Of a DNA stretch of 64,000 nt, positions 1 through 11,084 are shown one piece after another. Both the position numbers and the translations under genes were made by a program. The notes under the pieces are model-generated. The model ran no database searches, was not told the origin of the DNA, and saw only the letters and a list, made by a program, of their open reading frames with translations. The stretch covers positions 62,001-126,000 of the forward strand of contig NW_017802458.1 in the NCBI RefSeq assembly GCF_001625305.1. Direction: 5' to 3'. Source of the stretch: Branchiostoma belcheri (lineage: Eukaryota > Chordata > Leptocardii > Amphioxiformes > Branchiostomatidae). Within the stretch, counting starts at the first letter, position 1. Each line of letters opens with the position of its first letter.

Positions 1-181
1 AGAATTTTTTGTGTTGGACCAAAATTTTTAACTTTAAACATGTAACTACCAACACAAATGAACTTTCATAATAGTGAAATTTAACGCTCATAAAACGTAT
101 GCATTCTTGGCATGTTATGAAGTTGAAAACATTACAACACGAGTTGATTGATGTATGAGTGGGTATCGCTAGGTGTCTTAC
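1..181 (-). other. Intron of gene 1 running off the left edge
   Basis: It follows the GTAAGA donor of the second coding exon of gene 1. I see no exon in it. Confidence 0.6.
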
Positions 182-2043
182 CTATAGGGATCGCCAGGTG
201 TCTCTCTTTCTCCACCGACTAGGTACACAAAGTTGTTCAGGACAGCTGCACTTTGATGTGTGAGCGTTTCCGGCATCCTAATATAAAAGAAAGTTTGAGG
301 AGATGTGTTAATGTAATTTTTTATATTTTGTGTAATTGTAATAATTAATTATTGTAAGTACACATGTATAATTATTGTAATATTGTAAAAGCTCTGAAAA
401 TAACATAGAGAGAGAGAGGGAGGAATTGAGAGGGAGAGACTGATCATGAGGGGAAGACTGAGAGGGAGAGACTGAGAGGGAGAGAGAGAGAGGGAGAGAG
501 AGAGGGGGGAGAGAAAGGAGAGAGACTGAGAGGGAGAGATACTAAGAGGGAGAGTGAGGGGGAGAGAGGGAGAGAGATACTGGGAGAGGGAGAGAGAGAG
601 GGAGGGAGGGAGAGAGAGAGAGAGAGGGATTCGGGAGAGAGACCGAGAGGAAGAGGGAGGGAGAGGAGAAACAGATAGGGCAAGAGAGAGGGGCAGAGAG
701 GGAGGGAGAGAATATACACACCTTGTTAATAGTTGCCAGTCTCCTAGATATGGGTTCAGAAAGTAGACATCTTCTGACGGCTGATCTAAGTGCGACTCCC
801 TTCCCCCAAAAGCCACCACCGTCGTAAATTCCGACCGCACTTCAGTTTTCCTCTGTTGAATCAGCGGCTGCGAATGAAGTTCCTCGTCATACTTCTTCAT
901 GTCTTCCCACAAGTCTTTGCAACCCATGTCCTCTACAAACCATTTCATTGTGTCATCTAAACCTCTTCGACGAATCAACGTCAATCTGACTTTTTCTAGC
1001 AGCATCCTTCCATACTCTTTTCTTTCAGGGCTCCGGGAGATCCACCAGCGAACAACGTCAAATACTTCCTCCTCGGAATTCACTTGCAAAGCGTTACTCT
1101 CCAGGAGTTTGGCAACTCTTTCTGCAGGTAACTCAGCAAAATACTCTGTGTCCAACATCGTTTGAAAGTTTCGTAGAACGAAGTCGTCAACCACATCTTG
1201 TAGTTCCTGTATGCCATAGAACTGTGCAAGTTCGTCAAGGTCTGCACAGTTTTCAATGTCGATGTTTTCGGACAGAAAGTTACAGCAGACGTCAACAACC
1301 CCCTTGCATTGAAGAACGTGTGCGATGTTGATGATATCTTGAATGTTTTGCACTTCTAGTGGAATGCACGAAGAGTACACGAAGTCTATGACGTCTTTCA
1401 GCATGGCAGGTTCCATATCTCGTAGCCAGATCTGTTTATCGTGCGTTTCGCGCATGCCCGAAGCGAACATGGCGTGGAAATAGTCCGATGCCGCAGCTAG
1501 AACTATTTTGTGCGCAGGGATTTTGACGCACTCCGACACCACAACCACATCACAGCAGATGGTATCCTTCCGCATCACATACAACCCTTCCAGCAAGTCC
1601 AAATGATGTGTCGAACACTTGAATTCTTTCGGATGATAGAATCGTTTCGGTGTTTTTTCAAAAAACGCAAGGATTGGTTTTAAGTCCAGAAATGTGGCCA
1701 ACTCATGTATTTCATACGAAGTATCTCGCGTGATCTGTATATGACCTGTATACATGTATTCCACAGTTGCTTCCAAAACTTCATGGCACACGTCTTCAAA
1801 TGTACACGTTATGGGGTTACGTTCTTTAGCGTCTGGCGTGGAAAATAGTTTTCGGAAGAAGCTACTGCAAGCAGCAAGAACGGCTTTGTGCGCACGTACA
1901 GTTCTCTCACGGTCCTCTGAGTGAAGTAAAACATCACAAAGTAGTTCCTCTTCCCATAGAGCATAGAGGTTGTTCAGTACTTTTTGAGGATGCTGCAAAG
2001 ATGAAAACAGTTTGCCTCGACAATACAAGGGAAGATATGACAT
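182..2043 (-). CDS. Dual-BTB BACK-Kelch protein (gene 1), 3' part beyond left edge
   Basis: Two coding exons are visible on the minus strand: 2043-722 (440 codons plus 2 nt, donor AAG|GTGTGT) and 277-182 (acceptor TTATATTAG|G, donor TATAG|GTAAGA). Joining them keeps frame and gives a typical Kelch core, AAVLNNFVYLVGGE. Domains by residue: BTB1 about 33-128 (LLCDVLL, AHKAVLAA, EYMYTG); BTB2 about 160-258 (CCDVVVV, AHKIVLAAASDYF, MFASGMRET); BACK about 263-390 (NCADLDELAQFYGI); first Kelch strand from about 405 (TTVVAFGG). The remaining Kelch repeats must lie left of position 1. Family role: CUL3 ubiquitin-ligase substrate adaptor, with BTB/BACK binding CUL3 and Kelch binding substrate. The first ATG at 2043 sits 39 nt inside an exon whose likely acceptor is at 2083-2084, so there is a leader intron. 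Two BTB domains in one long exon is unusual. Kelch type is closest by eye to KLHL9/13/26; the exact orthologue is not assigned. Confidence 0.88.
402..716 (+). repeat. (GA)n-rich simple repeat inside gene 1 intron
   Basis: Almost pure purine (GAGAGA with GACTGAGAGG variants) on the plus strand, so polypyrimidine on the transcribed minus strand. It fills most of the 444-bp intron 278-721 of gene 1 and starts within a few bases of the donor. Read-through gives a spurious Ser/Leu/Pro tail. Confidence 0.95.
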
Positions 2044-2082
2044 TTTCTTTGGCTTGTGGTGTCAGCTTAGAACAGCGTCATT
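2044..2082 (-). other. 5' leader of gene 1 exon with upstream splice acceptor
   Basis: On the minus strand a T-rich tract ending TTGTTGTTTTAG meets the exon at 2082. An in-frame TGA lies between this acceptor and the ATG, which supports 2043 as the start. The upstream leader exon is not identified. Confidence 0.55.
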
Positions 2083-2084
2083 CT

Positions 2085-2823
2085 AAAACAACAAAATATA
2101 CAAGAGAAAAATCAGAACAATCTGAAGCTATATTAACTGAGGTATAAAAACTTGCAATTGCTGCAGTCAATTGTACAGCCAATATGTGAACAAAACATCC
2201 TTGTATTTTATAAATTACACATTATACACTCACAACTAGCAGTATGAAACACGTAGCTTCTGTTGCATAATATTGATGCCTCATTTTGTTTGTTAAAAAT
2301 AAATTCTATGCATTCTACATTTAATTTATATAAACACACATACAAAGCTGCTGCCACATTGCTTTTATTCTCACTGCAAAGAATTCCAAGTCAATTATAT
2401 AGTTAGGTACAATATATAAATTTCGGATTTAAAAAATGTTCTATCAATATCATAATTAATTGGGACTTATATGACCTTTATTTTGTATTATCTCACAGTA
2501 TCTACAATGTATACGTACCTTCAGAATACATTGCAAGCACCACAACCTACATGTACATTGTACATGTTATACATTTTTGTATTATGTGTAATAAGTGCCA
2601 TCTTCACTGTTTAAACACAGTAGAACTGCCTTCCAGTAGCTTAAAGTACAAGTTACATGAATTAAACATGAGATATTGTAAATTGTATCAAACCATAATT
2701 TGTTAAATAGCAGCTCCCCCTAACACCAGCCACCAAATTGCAGGCACTGAATGGGGGTAAAATTCACAATTTGTTTCAAACATAATGAATAAGTAAATAT
2801 ATACTGCCAAGAATTTTCAATTG
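2085..2823. other. AT-rich non-coding stretch, nothing recognised
   Basis: No ORF, RNA gene or clear repeat. It contains short ACATGTACATTGTACATG-like palindromic runs near 2550. Probably upstream intron or flank of gene 1. Confidence 0.5.
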
Positions 2824-3250
2824 AGGCCGCAACAAGAAATTTTTCTGGATGACATCAGCACAGTCATTAATTTTTGCCTGATTTTGGGAAAAAAATTTTT
2901 TTTGCCCTTTAACAGTGATCAACATGCCAAAAATGGGCAAATATGTTGTAAATGCCTATCTGTCTGGAGACCGTCAGGGATACAGCAAACTTGAGGCACA
3001 ATGGTTCGCGTTTGATTTGCTACAATTTCTAGATGACTGAGGTCTTTATACATCTACAATGATTGTTAAATACAATAATAAAAAATCTGTTTGGTTGTGA
3101 TATCATTTTTCCCGTTTAACAAGGCTTAAGACCACATAATTTGAAAAGTAAAGAATCTTGTTTTTTTGCCTGCCTTTTTTTTTCTGCCCTATCGCATTAG
3201 ATTTAGTCTGCAGAGAATGTCATCCGTAAAATCTACTTGTTGTGGCCTAA
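2824..3250 (-). mobile_element. Inverted-repeat element, GGCCACAGCAAG family (diverged copy)
   Basis: Ends are AGGCCGCAACAAG and CTTGTTGTGGCCT, with TGGATGACATC just inside the left end. It is a diverged copy, in reverse orientation, of the element seen best at 44266-44763 and 61693-62109. Non-autonomous: no transposase ORF. Confidence 0.75.
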
Positions 3251-3988
3251 GTATAGTAATATACTTTCATGTATTTATTTATCTCTGTTTGTAAAGTTAT
3301 GGTTGTTATTTTGTGGTCACCCAGTCTCTTTTGTGATTTTCTGTATTAAATAGTAATATGGGGACCACAGGAAGAATAGCTAAAGCTAAATGTGGATCCA
3401 AATTATGTCAAAAATCATTTAAAATGTGCCTATCTTTCCAAAACTATTTATAGAATTGTAAAGCCTAGAATTTATCTTTGGTGAATAGTACAAATTTTCA
3501 AAAGGTTTTCATACAAATCCTTGCAATTTCATGCTATTCATTTGTTACAGTATTTGTTTAAAGGCCTGTCTTATAACGTGCCTTTTCAATAATTTTCATA
3601 TGCAGCATTCTTGCTTTTCCGTTGACAATTAATATATACAATACTGCTGCTATCACCTTACTTATACATTCCTGATTAAAAAAAAAATTTGTCTATCATC
3701 TACTTCGTATAAATGTCACCGGGAACTTAGAATTTCTAGTAACTGCAACAAGGAACTGCACCCAAACTTAATGTGATGAAAAACAAAAAAAATGTACAAA
3801 ATATAAACTTATTAACAACAAATTTGAAAGTGATCTTTTTCATTAGTTTTGTTATTAACGTGATACTGCAAGTCCTTTTTTCTGTATGATATTTCCAGAA
3901 GCCCTATTAAAGGTACAATTTTCAATAATCTCATTCCCTTTCATCATAAATTCCATTATGCAGGAATGCAAAATGCAAACTAGAAGTA
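3251..3988. other. AT-rich non-coding stretch
   Basis: No coding signal or clear repeat seen. Confidence 0.45.
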
Positions 3989-4252
3989 GAAAGGTAACAT
4001 TTGCAAAGCAAATGCATAATGTTTACCTTCACATATGGTCTGCTCTGTTAATTCTTACTCAAACACGTTCATATATATGGTCAGAAAGGAGTGTAAATCC
4101 CTCCTACTATAAAATTGCAACATGATGTAACCCAACACCAGTTACCATGGTGACAGATGGTCTGGTTCAGGTCATTGACCAGGTCACAGGTCAGTGTTTG
4201 GAACGGAAGAAGAAACAGAGCAAAAACAATGTGTTTTCCTTCGGTAAACGTA
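3989..4252 (+). mobile_element. MITE-like repeat, GTAAACAT family
   Basis: Starts AAAGGTAACATTTGCAAAG, soon followed by ATGTTTACCTT, and ends CCTTCGGTAAACG. The core carries GTTACCATGGTGAC and TCATTGACC. Other copies lie at 4787-5210, 8757-9012, 21475-22006, 24336-24578 and 46090-46590. No ORF. Confidence 0.85.
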
Positions 4253-4378
4253 TTAAAAGGTATTCATACATGTAATCATATTAAGCTTAATCATATAAAG
4301 TTGATGTTCTTTACTTTTAAGCTTTGATTTTAGTCGGTATCAAATGTTTTAAGAGAAAACAAATTTCTTCTCAACAAA

Positions 4379-7300
4379 TTATACAAGCACTTCTTGATCT
4401 GTTTCTTCAACATTATCTTCCTCTTCATCATCATCATCATTGCTATCATCATCATCATCATCACCAGCTTGTCTGTGATTGGTTGGAGGGTGGATGTAGC
4501 ACTCCTCTTCCTCTTCTTCACACATGCACCTCCCAAAGGATTGTGGGAGGGTGATGACGCAACACCCTGACCCGCCCAGTTTCTCGGGGAGTTGGGTGAA
4601 ACGTTGCCAGCTGTTCCGCGTGGGGTTGTAGGTGTGGACGTCTGAAAGGGTACAGTAAGGCTCGACGCTGAAGGACCAACCACCCAGCAGGTAGATCTCC
4701 CCTAAAAAAATGGAACATTCCAGTTTGCTGTAAGTTTACACTGACACTGATGCAAACTTACAAAGCAAGTTTGAAAAACTTGACTACAAAGGTAACATTT
4801 GCAAAGTAAATGCATATGTTTACCTTCCCATATTGTCTGCTCTGTTAAATCCTACTCAAACACATTCATATATATGGTTACAGGAGTCTAAATCCCTCCT
4901 GCTATAAAATTGCAACATGATGTAACCCAACACTAGTTACCATGGTGATAGACGTCTGGCCCAGGTCATTGACCTTATTTGTTTGGAGAAGAGGAAACTT
5001 TGCATATGGTCTGCTCTGTTAATTCTTACTCAAACACATTCATATATATGGTGACAGGAGTCTAAATCCCTCCTGCTATAAAATTGCAACATGATGTAAA
5101 CCAACACTAGTTACCATGGTGACAGACCTCTGTTTCAGGTCATTGACCTTATTGGTTGGGAGAAGAAGAGGAAACAGCAAAAACAATATGTTTTCCTTCG
5201 GTATACATAAAAACTAATAGGGTGCATTGAACACACTGACTGAAAACGCATTATTATTATTGCAATATAGTCTGAGCAATGGTAATACACATGTAGTAAT
5301 AATGTAAGAAATACTTCATCATGCATGATAGGAACTTTTGGAGACAGTATACTAGTACATCCAGTGTCACCTCATTGAGGTTGTATGTACTGAGGCTAAA
5401 GCAATTTGGCACTGCCCCTGAGGCATCGCCAAAAATGCTGCCACCTCTAATTATAAGCCCATTGCTAAAATGACAAATGTGGAACCTACCATTGTATGTG
5501 ATGCTGGCACCTCCGGTTTGTGGTGCTACCAGAGATTGCACAGAAGTCCACTGGCCCGTGCGGATGTTGTAACACTCCACATCAAAGACATCCGCCACGG
5601 CAAAGTGCATGTAGAAGGCGATGTCTTCCCCTGTTGAGTTCTGGTACCCTCCCATGGCGTACAGGCAGTCTCCGACGGCTGACATGTGGTGAAAGGCACG
5701 AGGACGCCGCATGGATGCTTTCTGGGACCACCCCTGCGTGCTGTGGGGGTTCATACACCACAAGTCTGCCCGATACTCATTCATGAATCCACCGCCGCAT
5801 ACGTAGATCACGCCATCGTGAACGACCCCTGCATGTCCGTATACGGGACTCTCCAGCTGGCTCACCTCAAAGTCCCACGTGTTCGTTTCGGGATCGTAAA
5901 CCTCCACCGAAGACAGCTCGTGGTTGCCGTTTCTACCCGCCACCGCGTACAAGCGATCATTGGTTGCTGCCAGGTAGAAGTCGGTCCGATTCTCGCGCAT
6001 GTCGGCGGCGCGGTACCAGCGGCCGTGGCGGCCATCCTGCCAGTTAGGCATAAACCGCCATACTGAACTCATGGCGGAGTGGTAGCCGAACACAGCGTTG
6101 GATTCTCCTCCTGCGATGTAGACAAAGTTATTAATAACAGCACAGCTGTGGTAGCTTACCGCTTGTGGCAGTTGGACCTTCCCAAGCCGTTTCCACTCTT
6201 TCGTTGGCGGGTACAGATAATACACGTTGGCAGTTTGGTTGCTTTCTTGGGAACCGCCGAAGACAACTACCGTCTTGAAGTCCGAGCGTATGCTTGTTTC
6301 CTGCGACCTGACAAGAGGTTGACGAGAGATCTCTTCGTTGTACTTGACTCCAGCTTCAGCGAGGCTGAAACAATCCGGCACTTTGTCGAAGATAGCTCGT
6401 GCGGGTCCCTCCCCGGCGATCATCAACTGTCGGTTACTCATGATCGGGAATCGAACCCTCTTCATCAGTCGTAGAGCGTGCTGCATCCGAGAACCTTCGT
6501 ACTCGTAACGCAGCCATTTGCACGCGGCAAAAAGCACCTGGCCTTCATGATCCACCCGCAAAGAACTACTACTAAGGATGGTTTCCATCTGCCCCACTGT
6601 AAGCTTGTGGAAATCTGCAGAACTGGTGAATGCCTTGAAGTTCCTAGCAATTAAGTCACAGAAGGCAGCTTCTAACCTTGGAGAACAATACTCCATGGCA
6701 ATTTGCTGCATTTCCATACAGTTCTTCAGGTTCAGAGACTGGATGAAAGAATTGCAGCAGAGATCTATGGCAGATACAGCCTGTAGGTAAGTGGCTAGTT
6801 CTAACTGTCGGAGGGCTTTCTCACCAGATAGGTCCATCTTCCCAGTGTACATGAAATCAATCAGCGACCGTAACCCTTCGCCGTTGACCCCAGAGAGGTC
6901 GATGTGATCCATGGTGGCTTCTTTCATTCCTGATGTGAACATGGCCTTGAAGTAATCGCTGCAACTGGCTACAACCAGTTTGTGAACTTTGATGCTGCCG
7001 CAGTCAGTATTGATGGTGAAGTCTGTGTACTTCTCTTTGTCTCGGAGTTCGCTCAGACCTTGAAGCAGCGGTTCCGCGTGGTGCAACTGCAAGCAACGCC
7101 CGAAGTCGCGCCGAGTCGTGATCCCATTCCCGCAAAGGATCCCCAGATTCTTGATCATCTTGTACACTTCGCTGTTCGACAGGTTTGTATTCGGTAAAAC
7201 TCGACCATACAACAGATCCACCATTACTTGCAGTTTTTCAAAGGGAAGGATATCAACTTCTAGGGTTTTAATTTCTGTACTGTCTAGCTTTTCTTTGAAG

Positions 7301-7671
7301 TAGAGACTACTTGAAATTAAGATGGGTTTATGAGCATGTAGTGTTTGGCCATCTGCACTGAGCACAACATCACACATCACTCCATCTTCCCGTAGCTCGT
7401 ACGCATTGGCCAATAGCAGGTCAGCATGAGCCTGTAACATTGCAGCTAGGGCTCCTGCATCACTGCCCTCTGATTGGTCAGCTTTGCCTCCATCTGCTGG
7501 CATTACTTTGTTATGATTGGTCACACCAGCTATTGGTTGATTGCAAGCTATACTGTCATGTGATTGGTCCATTTGACAGTCCTCCTGTGCAAGGGCAGAA
7601 GCCTCTACGTTTCCTGTGACCTGATTGGTTGGTTGTTCTGCATGTCCGTCAGTTGCCTCTGCATGTTCCAT
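4379..7671 (-). CDS. Dual-BTB BACK-Kelch protein (gene 2), complete, acidic tail
   Basis: Two coding exons on the minus strand: 7671-5490 (727 codons plus 1 nt, donor AATG|GTAGGT) and 4701-4379 (acceptor TTTTTTTAG|GG, stop TAA at 4381-4379); 834 aa in total. The join restores Kelch repeat 6 (GGASITYNG then EIYLLGGW). Layout: low-complexity N-terminus 1-75; BTB1 about 97-180 (MCDVVLS, HAHKPILISSS); BTB2 about 213-312 (YTDFTIN, VHKLVVASCSDYF, MFTSGMKE); BACK about 316-450; six Kelch repeats about 465-790; tail of Asp/Glu (DDDDD, DDDDEEE) ending EVLV. The ATG at 7671 lies 6 nt after an acceptor (GTGGCTTCCAG), so I prefer it to the in-frame ATG at 7728, which would be intronic. It lacks introns that split the Kelch region of genes 1 and 3. 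Likely CUL3 adaptor; substrate unknown. Confidence 0.9.
4418..4464 (+). repeat. (ATC)n triplet repeat coding the acidic tail of gene 2
   Basis: Runs of TCATCATCATC on the plus strand read as GAT (Asp) codons on the minus strand inside the last exon of gene 2. It is broken once by TTGCTA, giving an SN between two Asp runs. Confidence 0.9.
4787..5210 (+). mobile_element. Two tandem GTAAACAT-family repeats in gene 2 intron
   Basis: Copy 1 is about 4787-4992. A second, left-truncated copy follows directly at about 4993-5210. Both have the shared core (ATGTAACCCAACACTAGTTA, ACCATGGTGAC). They occupy much of the only coding intron of gene 2 (4702-5489). Confidence 0.85.
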
Positions 7672-7849
7672 AGCTACCTGGAAGCCACAGGGCATGCATG
7701 GGTTAGATAGTATCAGCGTAAAAACCAAGAGAGAAGAAAGTAGTCTTTTTTAGACGCAGTTGCTTGGAATGTAGAAAGTAGTGCCTTATCTAATAAACAA
7801 GCAGACGTACCATATGTGCCTGAAAGTGTGATGTGTGTGCATATGTCAT

Positions 7850-8400
7850 TGTGTGTTCATGTGTGTGTAAGTGTATGTGCATGTGTGCAATGTGCATGCA
7901 TGTGTATTTGATTTTCTGTATGTGTACATGTATGTGTGTGTGCATGCATATACTAGTAGTATTTCTGTATGTGTATGAGTCAGAGTGTATGTGTGTGCAT
8001 GCATGAAAGTGTATTTCTGTATGATTGTGTATGAGTGTATGTGTGTGTGTGTGCATATATTTGTATTTCTGTATGTGTATGAGTGTATGTGTGTGTGTTC
8101 ATGCATGTGTATTTCTATGTGTATGACTACATTGAGTGTATGTGTGTGTGTGTGCATGTGTATTTCTGTATGTGTACGAGTGTATATGTGTGTGTGCATG
8201 TATGCATATTTCTGTATGTGTATAAGTGTATAGGTGTGTGTGCATGCATGTGTATTTCTGTAATTGTGTATAAATTAGTGTATGTGTGTGTGTGTGCACG
8301 CATGTGTATTTCTGTATGTGTATGAATGTAAGTGTGTGTGTGTGAATGCATGTCATTTTGTATTTCTGTATGTGTATGAATGAGTGAGTATATGTGTGTA
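7850..8400 (+). repeat. (GT)n-rich tandem repeat, unit about 45-60 bp
   Basis: About ten loose copies of a unit containing GTATTTCTGTATGTGTATGAG followed by (TG)n and GCATGCATG. It lies about 180 bp upstream of the gene 2 coding exon, within the predicted leader intron. The His/Thr-rich ORFs here are not genes. Confidence 0.95.
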
Positions 8401-8756
8401 CGTCATGACAGAAGCAAGGGCAGCTTTAACCAAGGTTTATTGTGTGCAAAAGCAACAATTAATTGGTGCCAACTAGCTAGTTTCTACCAAAAAAAACACA
8501 TCTGTACTCTGTTGGTCAATCAAAAGTCGGATAGTCAACAAATGTATGTGTAATTACATAAAATAAACCCTATAAATTTGCTACTAGTATTCAAGGCTTT
8601 TAATTCTTATTTGCTTGCTAGGCAGAATTACACTTTGAAGGAAGATCATTTCCCTTGTAAATCTATGTCAGATTTAGAAGTCAAACTGTTAACAACAGTG
8701 TGAACATTGAAAACCCGAAGTCTATATTTTATCTATGAAGATGGAAAAAGAACTAG

Positions 8757-9012
8757 AAAGGTAATGTTTGCAAAGGAAATGCATAATGTTTACCTTCCCA
8801 TATGGTCTGCTCTGTTAATTCTTACTCAAACACATTCATATATATGGTCTAGACAGGAGTCTAAATCCCTCCTGCTATAAAACTGCAACATGATGTAACC
8901 CAACACTAGTTACCATGGTGACAGACGTCTGGTTCAGGTCATTGACCTTATTTGTTTGGAGAAGAAGAAGAGGAAACAGAGCAAAAACAATAATGTTTTT
9001 CTTCAGTAAACA
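8757..9012 (+). mobile_element. MITE-like repeat, GTAAACAT family
   Basis: Same organisation as 3989-4252: AAAGGTAATGTTTGCAAAG at the left, ATGTTTACCTT nearby, CTTCAGTAAACAT at the right, with the shared ACCATGGTGAC core. Confidence 0.85.
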
Positions 9013-9782
9013 TCTGTCAGAATATATGATACATGTACATAAAAAAATTATGGGGGTTTGATTAACCTTTAAAATTTTAAACCTATCCCTATCTCAGTAT
9101 CTGCTTGCACCAACATTGAATGAGAACATATCATATGTGAAACTGGACTTGCTGATGTCATCATGTTGTTACTATATTTGGCAAACAGTCTCATGTTGAA
9201 GACGTACATTGAGCCAAAAATATATGAATATATGGGCCACACGGTCACCAACTGTCTTTGGAGCTTCACTCAATGACGTTAAAAATCCTTGCTTCACCCA
9301 ATAATTCTATATGACATTGGCCCAATCTTTGTGAACATAACAAAATATGTTTGCATAATTTTTTTACTTCCGCAGGAACTGATAATGCATACAGCATAAG
9401 TAAGAGAAACACTTGCATAGAATAGAAAGCTCAGATAATAAATGAAATTATGTTTGTCTGAAGAACAACTGATTCACATATTTAGAACAAGGACAAACAT
9501 AACATATTTAGTAGATGAATCATAATTTGAAGGTCAGCTAGACTCAAGTTGAGACATGACAAACTTAGCGCTGACGTAACAATCATATCATAAGTCTTGG
9601 TGCCATAACGTGAAATATAAGACATGATTTGCATAAGGAAGATGCTCTAACCTTGGTCAGCACATGTACACACCCCTTGCCCCTGTTGTCGTCGGACGAT
9701 CTAATATTAGATCTCCAAAATTAGGCAGAAAACAGGACAACAACTTGACAGAAAAATTATGGTGTCACTGGTCATGACTTCA
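9013..9782. other. Non-coding stretch between gene 2 and the E-box inverted repeat
   Basis: AT-rich. No ORF or repeat of note. Confidence 0.45.
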
Positions 9783-10230
9783 TTCACGAGTTGCACATTC
9801 CCAGGATCCTTTGCGCCCAGGGTAGGTCACGTGGGCGTCAGGGTAGGGAAAGGTCGCGGTAAACCACGTGACTCATCCTCGGCTCTGGTCGGAAGAAGTC
9901 GGAAGTGTTCGCGAGCGCTCGGAAATTTCAAAAATGACTGACACCACTGCCGGCGGAGGGAGGTACGTAGTTTTTCACGGCGTTCGTACGGCAAAGCGGC
10001 ATTGAATTTTTGCTCCATGACTATCGGTATGGGATAGGATAGGGTTGATTCAACACACTACGTGAAAATGTGAATGCTCCCAGCCTACTATCGGCCAGAT
10101 ATCGCTTAGGGCACCTTCTTCCGACCAGAGCCGAGGATGAGTCACGTGGTTTACCGAGACCTTTCCCTACCCTGACGCCCACGTGACCTACCCTGGGCGC
10201 AAAGGATCCTGGGAATGTGCAACTCGTGAA
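9783..10230. promoter_or_regulatory. Inverted duplication with four CACGTG E-boxes; candidate divergent promoter
   Basis: Arms 9783-9898 and 10115-10230 are 116-bp near-perfect reverse complements (one clear internal difference, GTCGCGG versus GTCTCGG). Each carries two CACGTG E-boxes: 9828, 9865, 10143 and 10180. The 216-bp spacer is GC-richer than its surroundings. It contains ATG ACT GAC followed by a GAG|GTACGT donor on plus, and a short MEQKFNAALPYERREKL ORF on minus. It sits between divergent genes 2 and 3. CACGTG is the USF/MYC/TFE-type site. Promoter function is inferred; a young inverted-repeat element is the alternative. Confidence 0.5.
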
Positions 10231-11084
10231 TTTTTTTCCCGACGGCGCTGTGCATTGTGGGTAAATACTAGCTGTAAGGTCAGAGGTTAAATATTTCCTG
10301 ACGTCACTTCCGAAACATCTATACGTCACTTCCGGTTTTGCCAGACTGATGGAAACAGCTGTCTTGGTGATGTTTTTGTAACTGATCGACTGCGTGAGTT
10401 ATTAATATGGTTATATTTAGTTCGTTATGGACGTTTTGCTTGTACATACGATATTGTGTTATGCTGGTCTTCGCTTAACCCGGCATATTTTTGCCTGGGT
10501 GGGCTTCAGAACGCGAGTGAAAGCACGGAGTCGAATTTCTGGAAAAATGCGCTACGCTAGCAAAAATATCGTAAAAATGTCAACCTAGCGCCGCCTATAA
10601 TTTTGCTAGTCAGTAGATCGTTAGAAGTAGCCAGCTAGCGCGGTGTGTGCGTGTGTGTTCCACCTCCCCTCCTTCCTTTTTCTCGTACGGGACTCAAGCG
10701 AAAGTGCCCAATCATGCCAGGTGTGTTTGACAGTTATCTTCAAAACTTGACCGTTACAAAATTTAAATTTTATCCTTGACGTTCGCTGTTGGTGTTTTGT
10801 TTACTAATTAAGTATTAAGTGTTAACAAGGCCAAGGGACATTCACTACATATTTGGTTGTCTTTATTAATAATAATTGATGTGACAAGTTGGGTCTGTTG
10901 AACCTGAAACGTGCGTTGTCATGGTAACGTGTTGATAACAAGTTGTGGTTGGTTGAAGGCTGCTTGCCTTGTTAGCTGTATAAGATGACAGGCCACTTAC
11001 TGCAATGACGTTGCGCTGTTGGGTGCACTTTTGTGTGCAGGCCACATGTTATGATCATGGTAGGGGGCCCGCATGCCCGTTTCC
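10231..11084 (+). other. Flank with candidate first exon of gene 3 (ATG 10714, donor 10721)
   Basis: No long ORF. At 10714 ATG CCA G is followed by a CAG|GTGTGT donor. Its phase (1) matches the exon at 14258-14323, giving MPAIRGIRRFYSY. No other support, so this is a hypothesis. Confidence 0.25.

Noticed and set aside
349..721. Ser/Leu/Pro-rich C-terminus continuing the gene 1 ORF
   Set aside because: It is read-through past the AAG|GTGTGT donor into a (GA)n repeat; the true continuation is the Kelch exon at 277-182.
4324..4554. His-rich ORF on plus
   Set aside because: Antisense shadow of the Asp-coding triplet repeat in gene 2.
5257..5489. C-terminal extension of the gene 2 ORF after GGASITYN
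   Set aside because: It is read-through of the AATG|GTAGGT donor; the last exon at 4701-4379 completes Kelch repeat 6.
7672..7728. Upstream in-frame ATG of gene 2 giving a hydrophobic start
   Set aside because: It lies before a splice acceptor directly upstream of the ATG at 7671, so it is probably intronic.
7790..8356. His/Thr- and Cys/Val-rich ORFs
   Set aside because: They are translations of a (GT)n-rich tandem repeat on both strands.
9924..9962. MTDTTAGGGR first exon with a GAG|GTACGT donor
   Set aside because: Phase 2 does not fit the frame of the 14258 exon that has good codon use, and no other partner was found; noted only as part of the promoter region.
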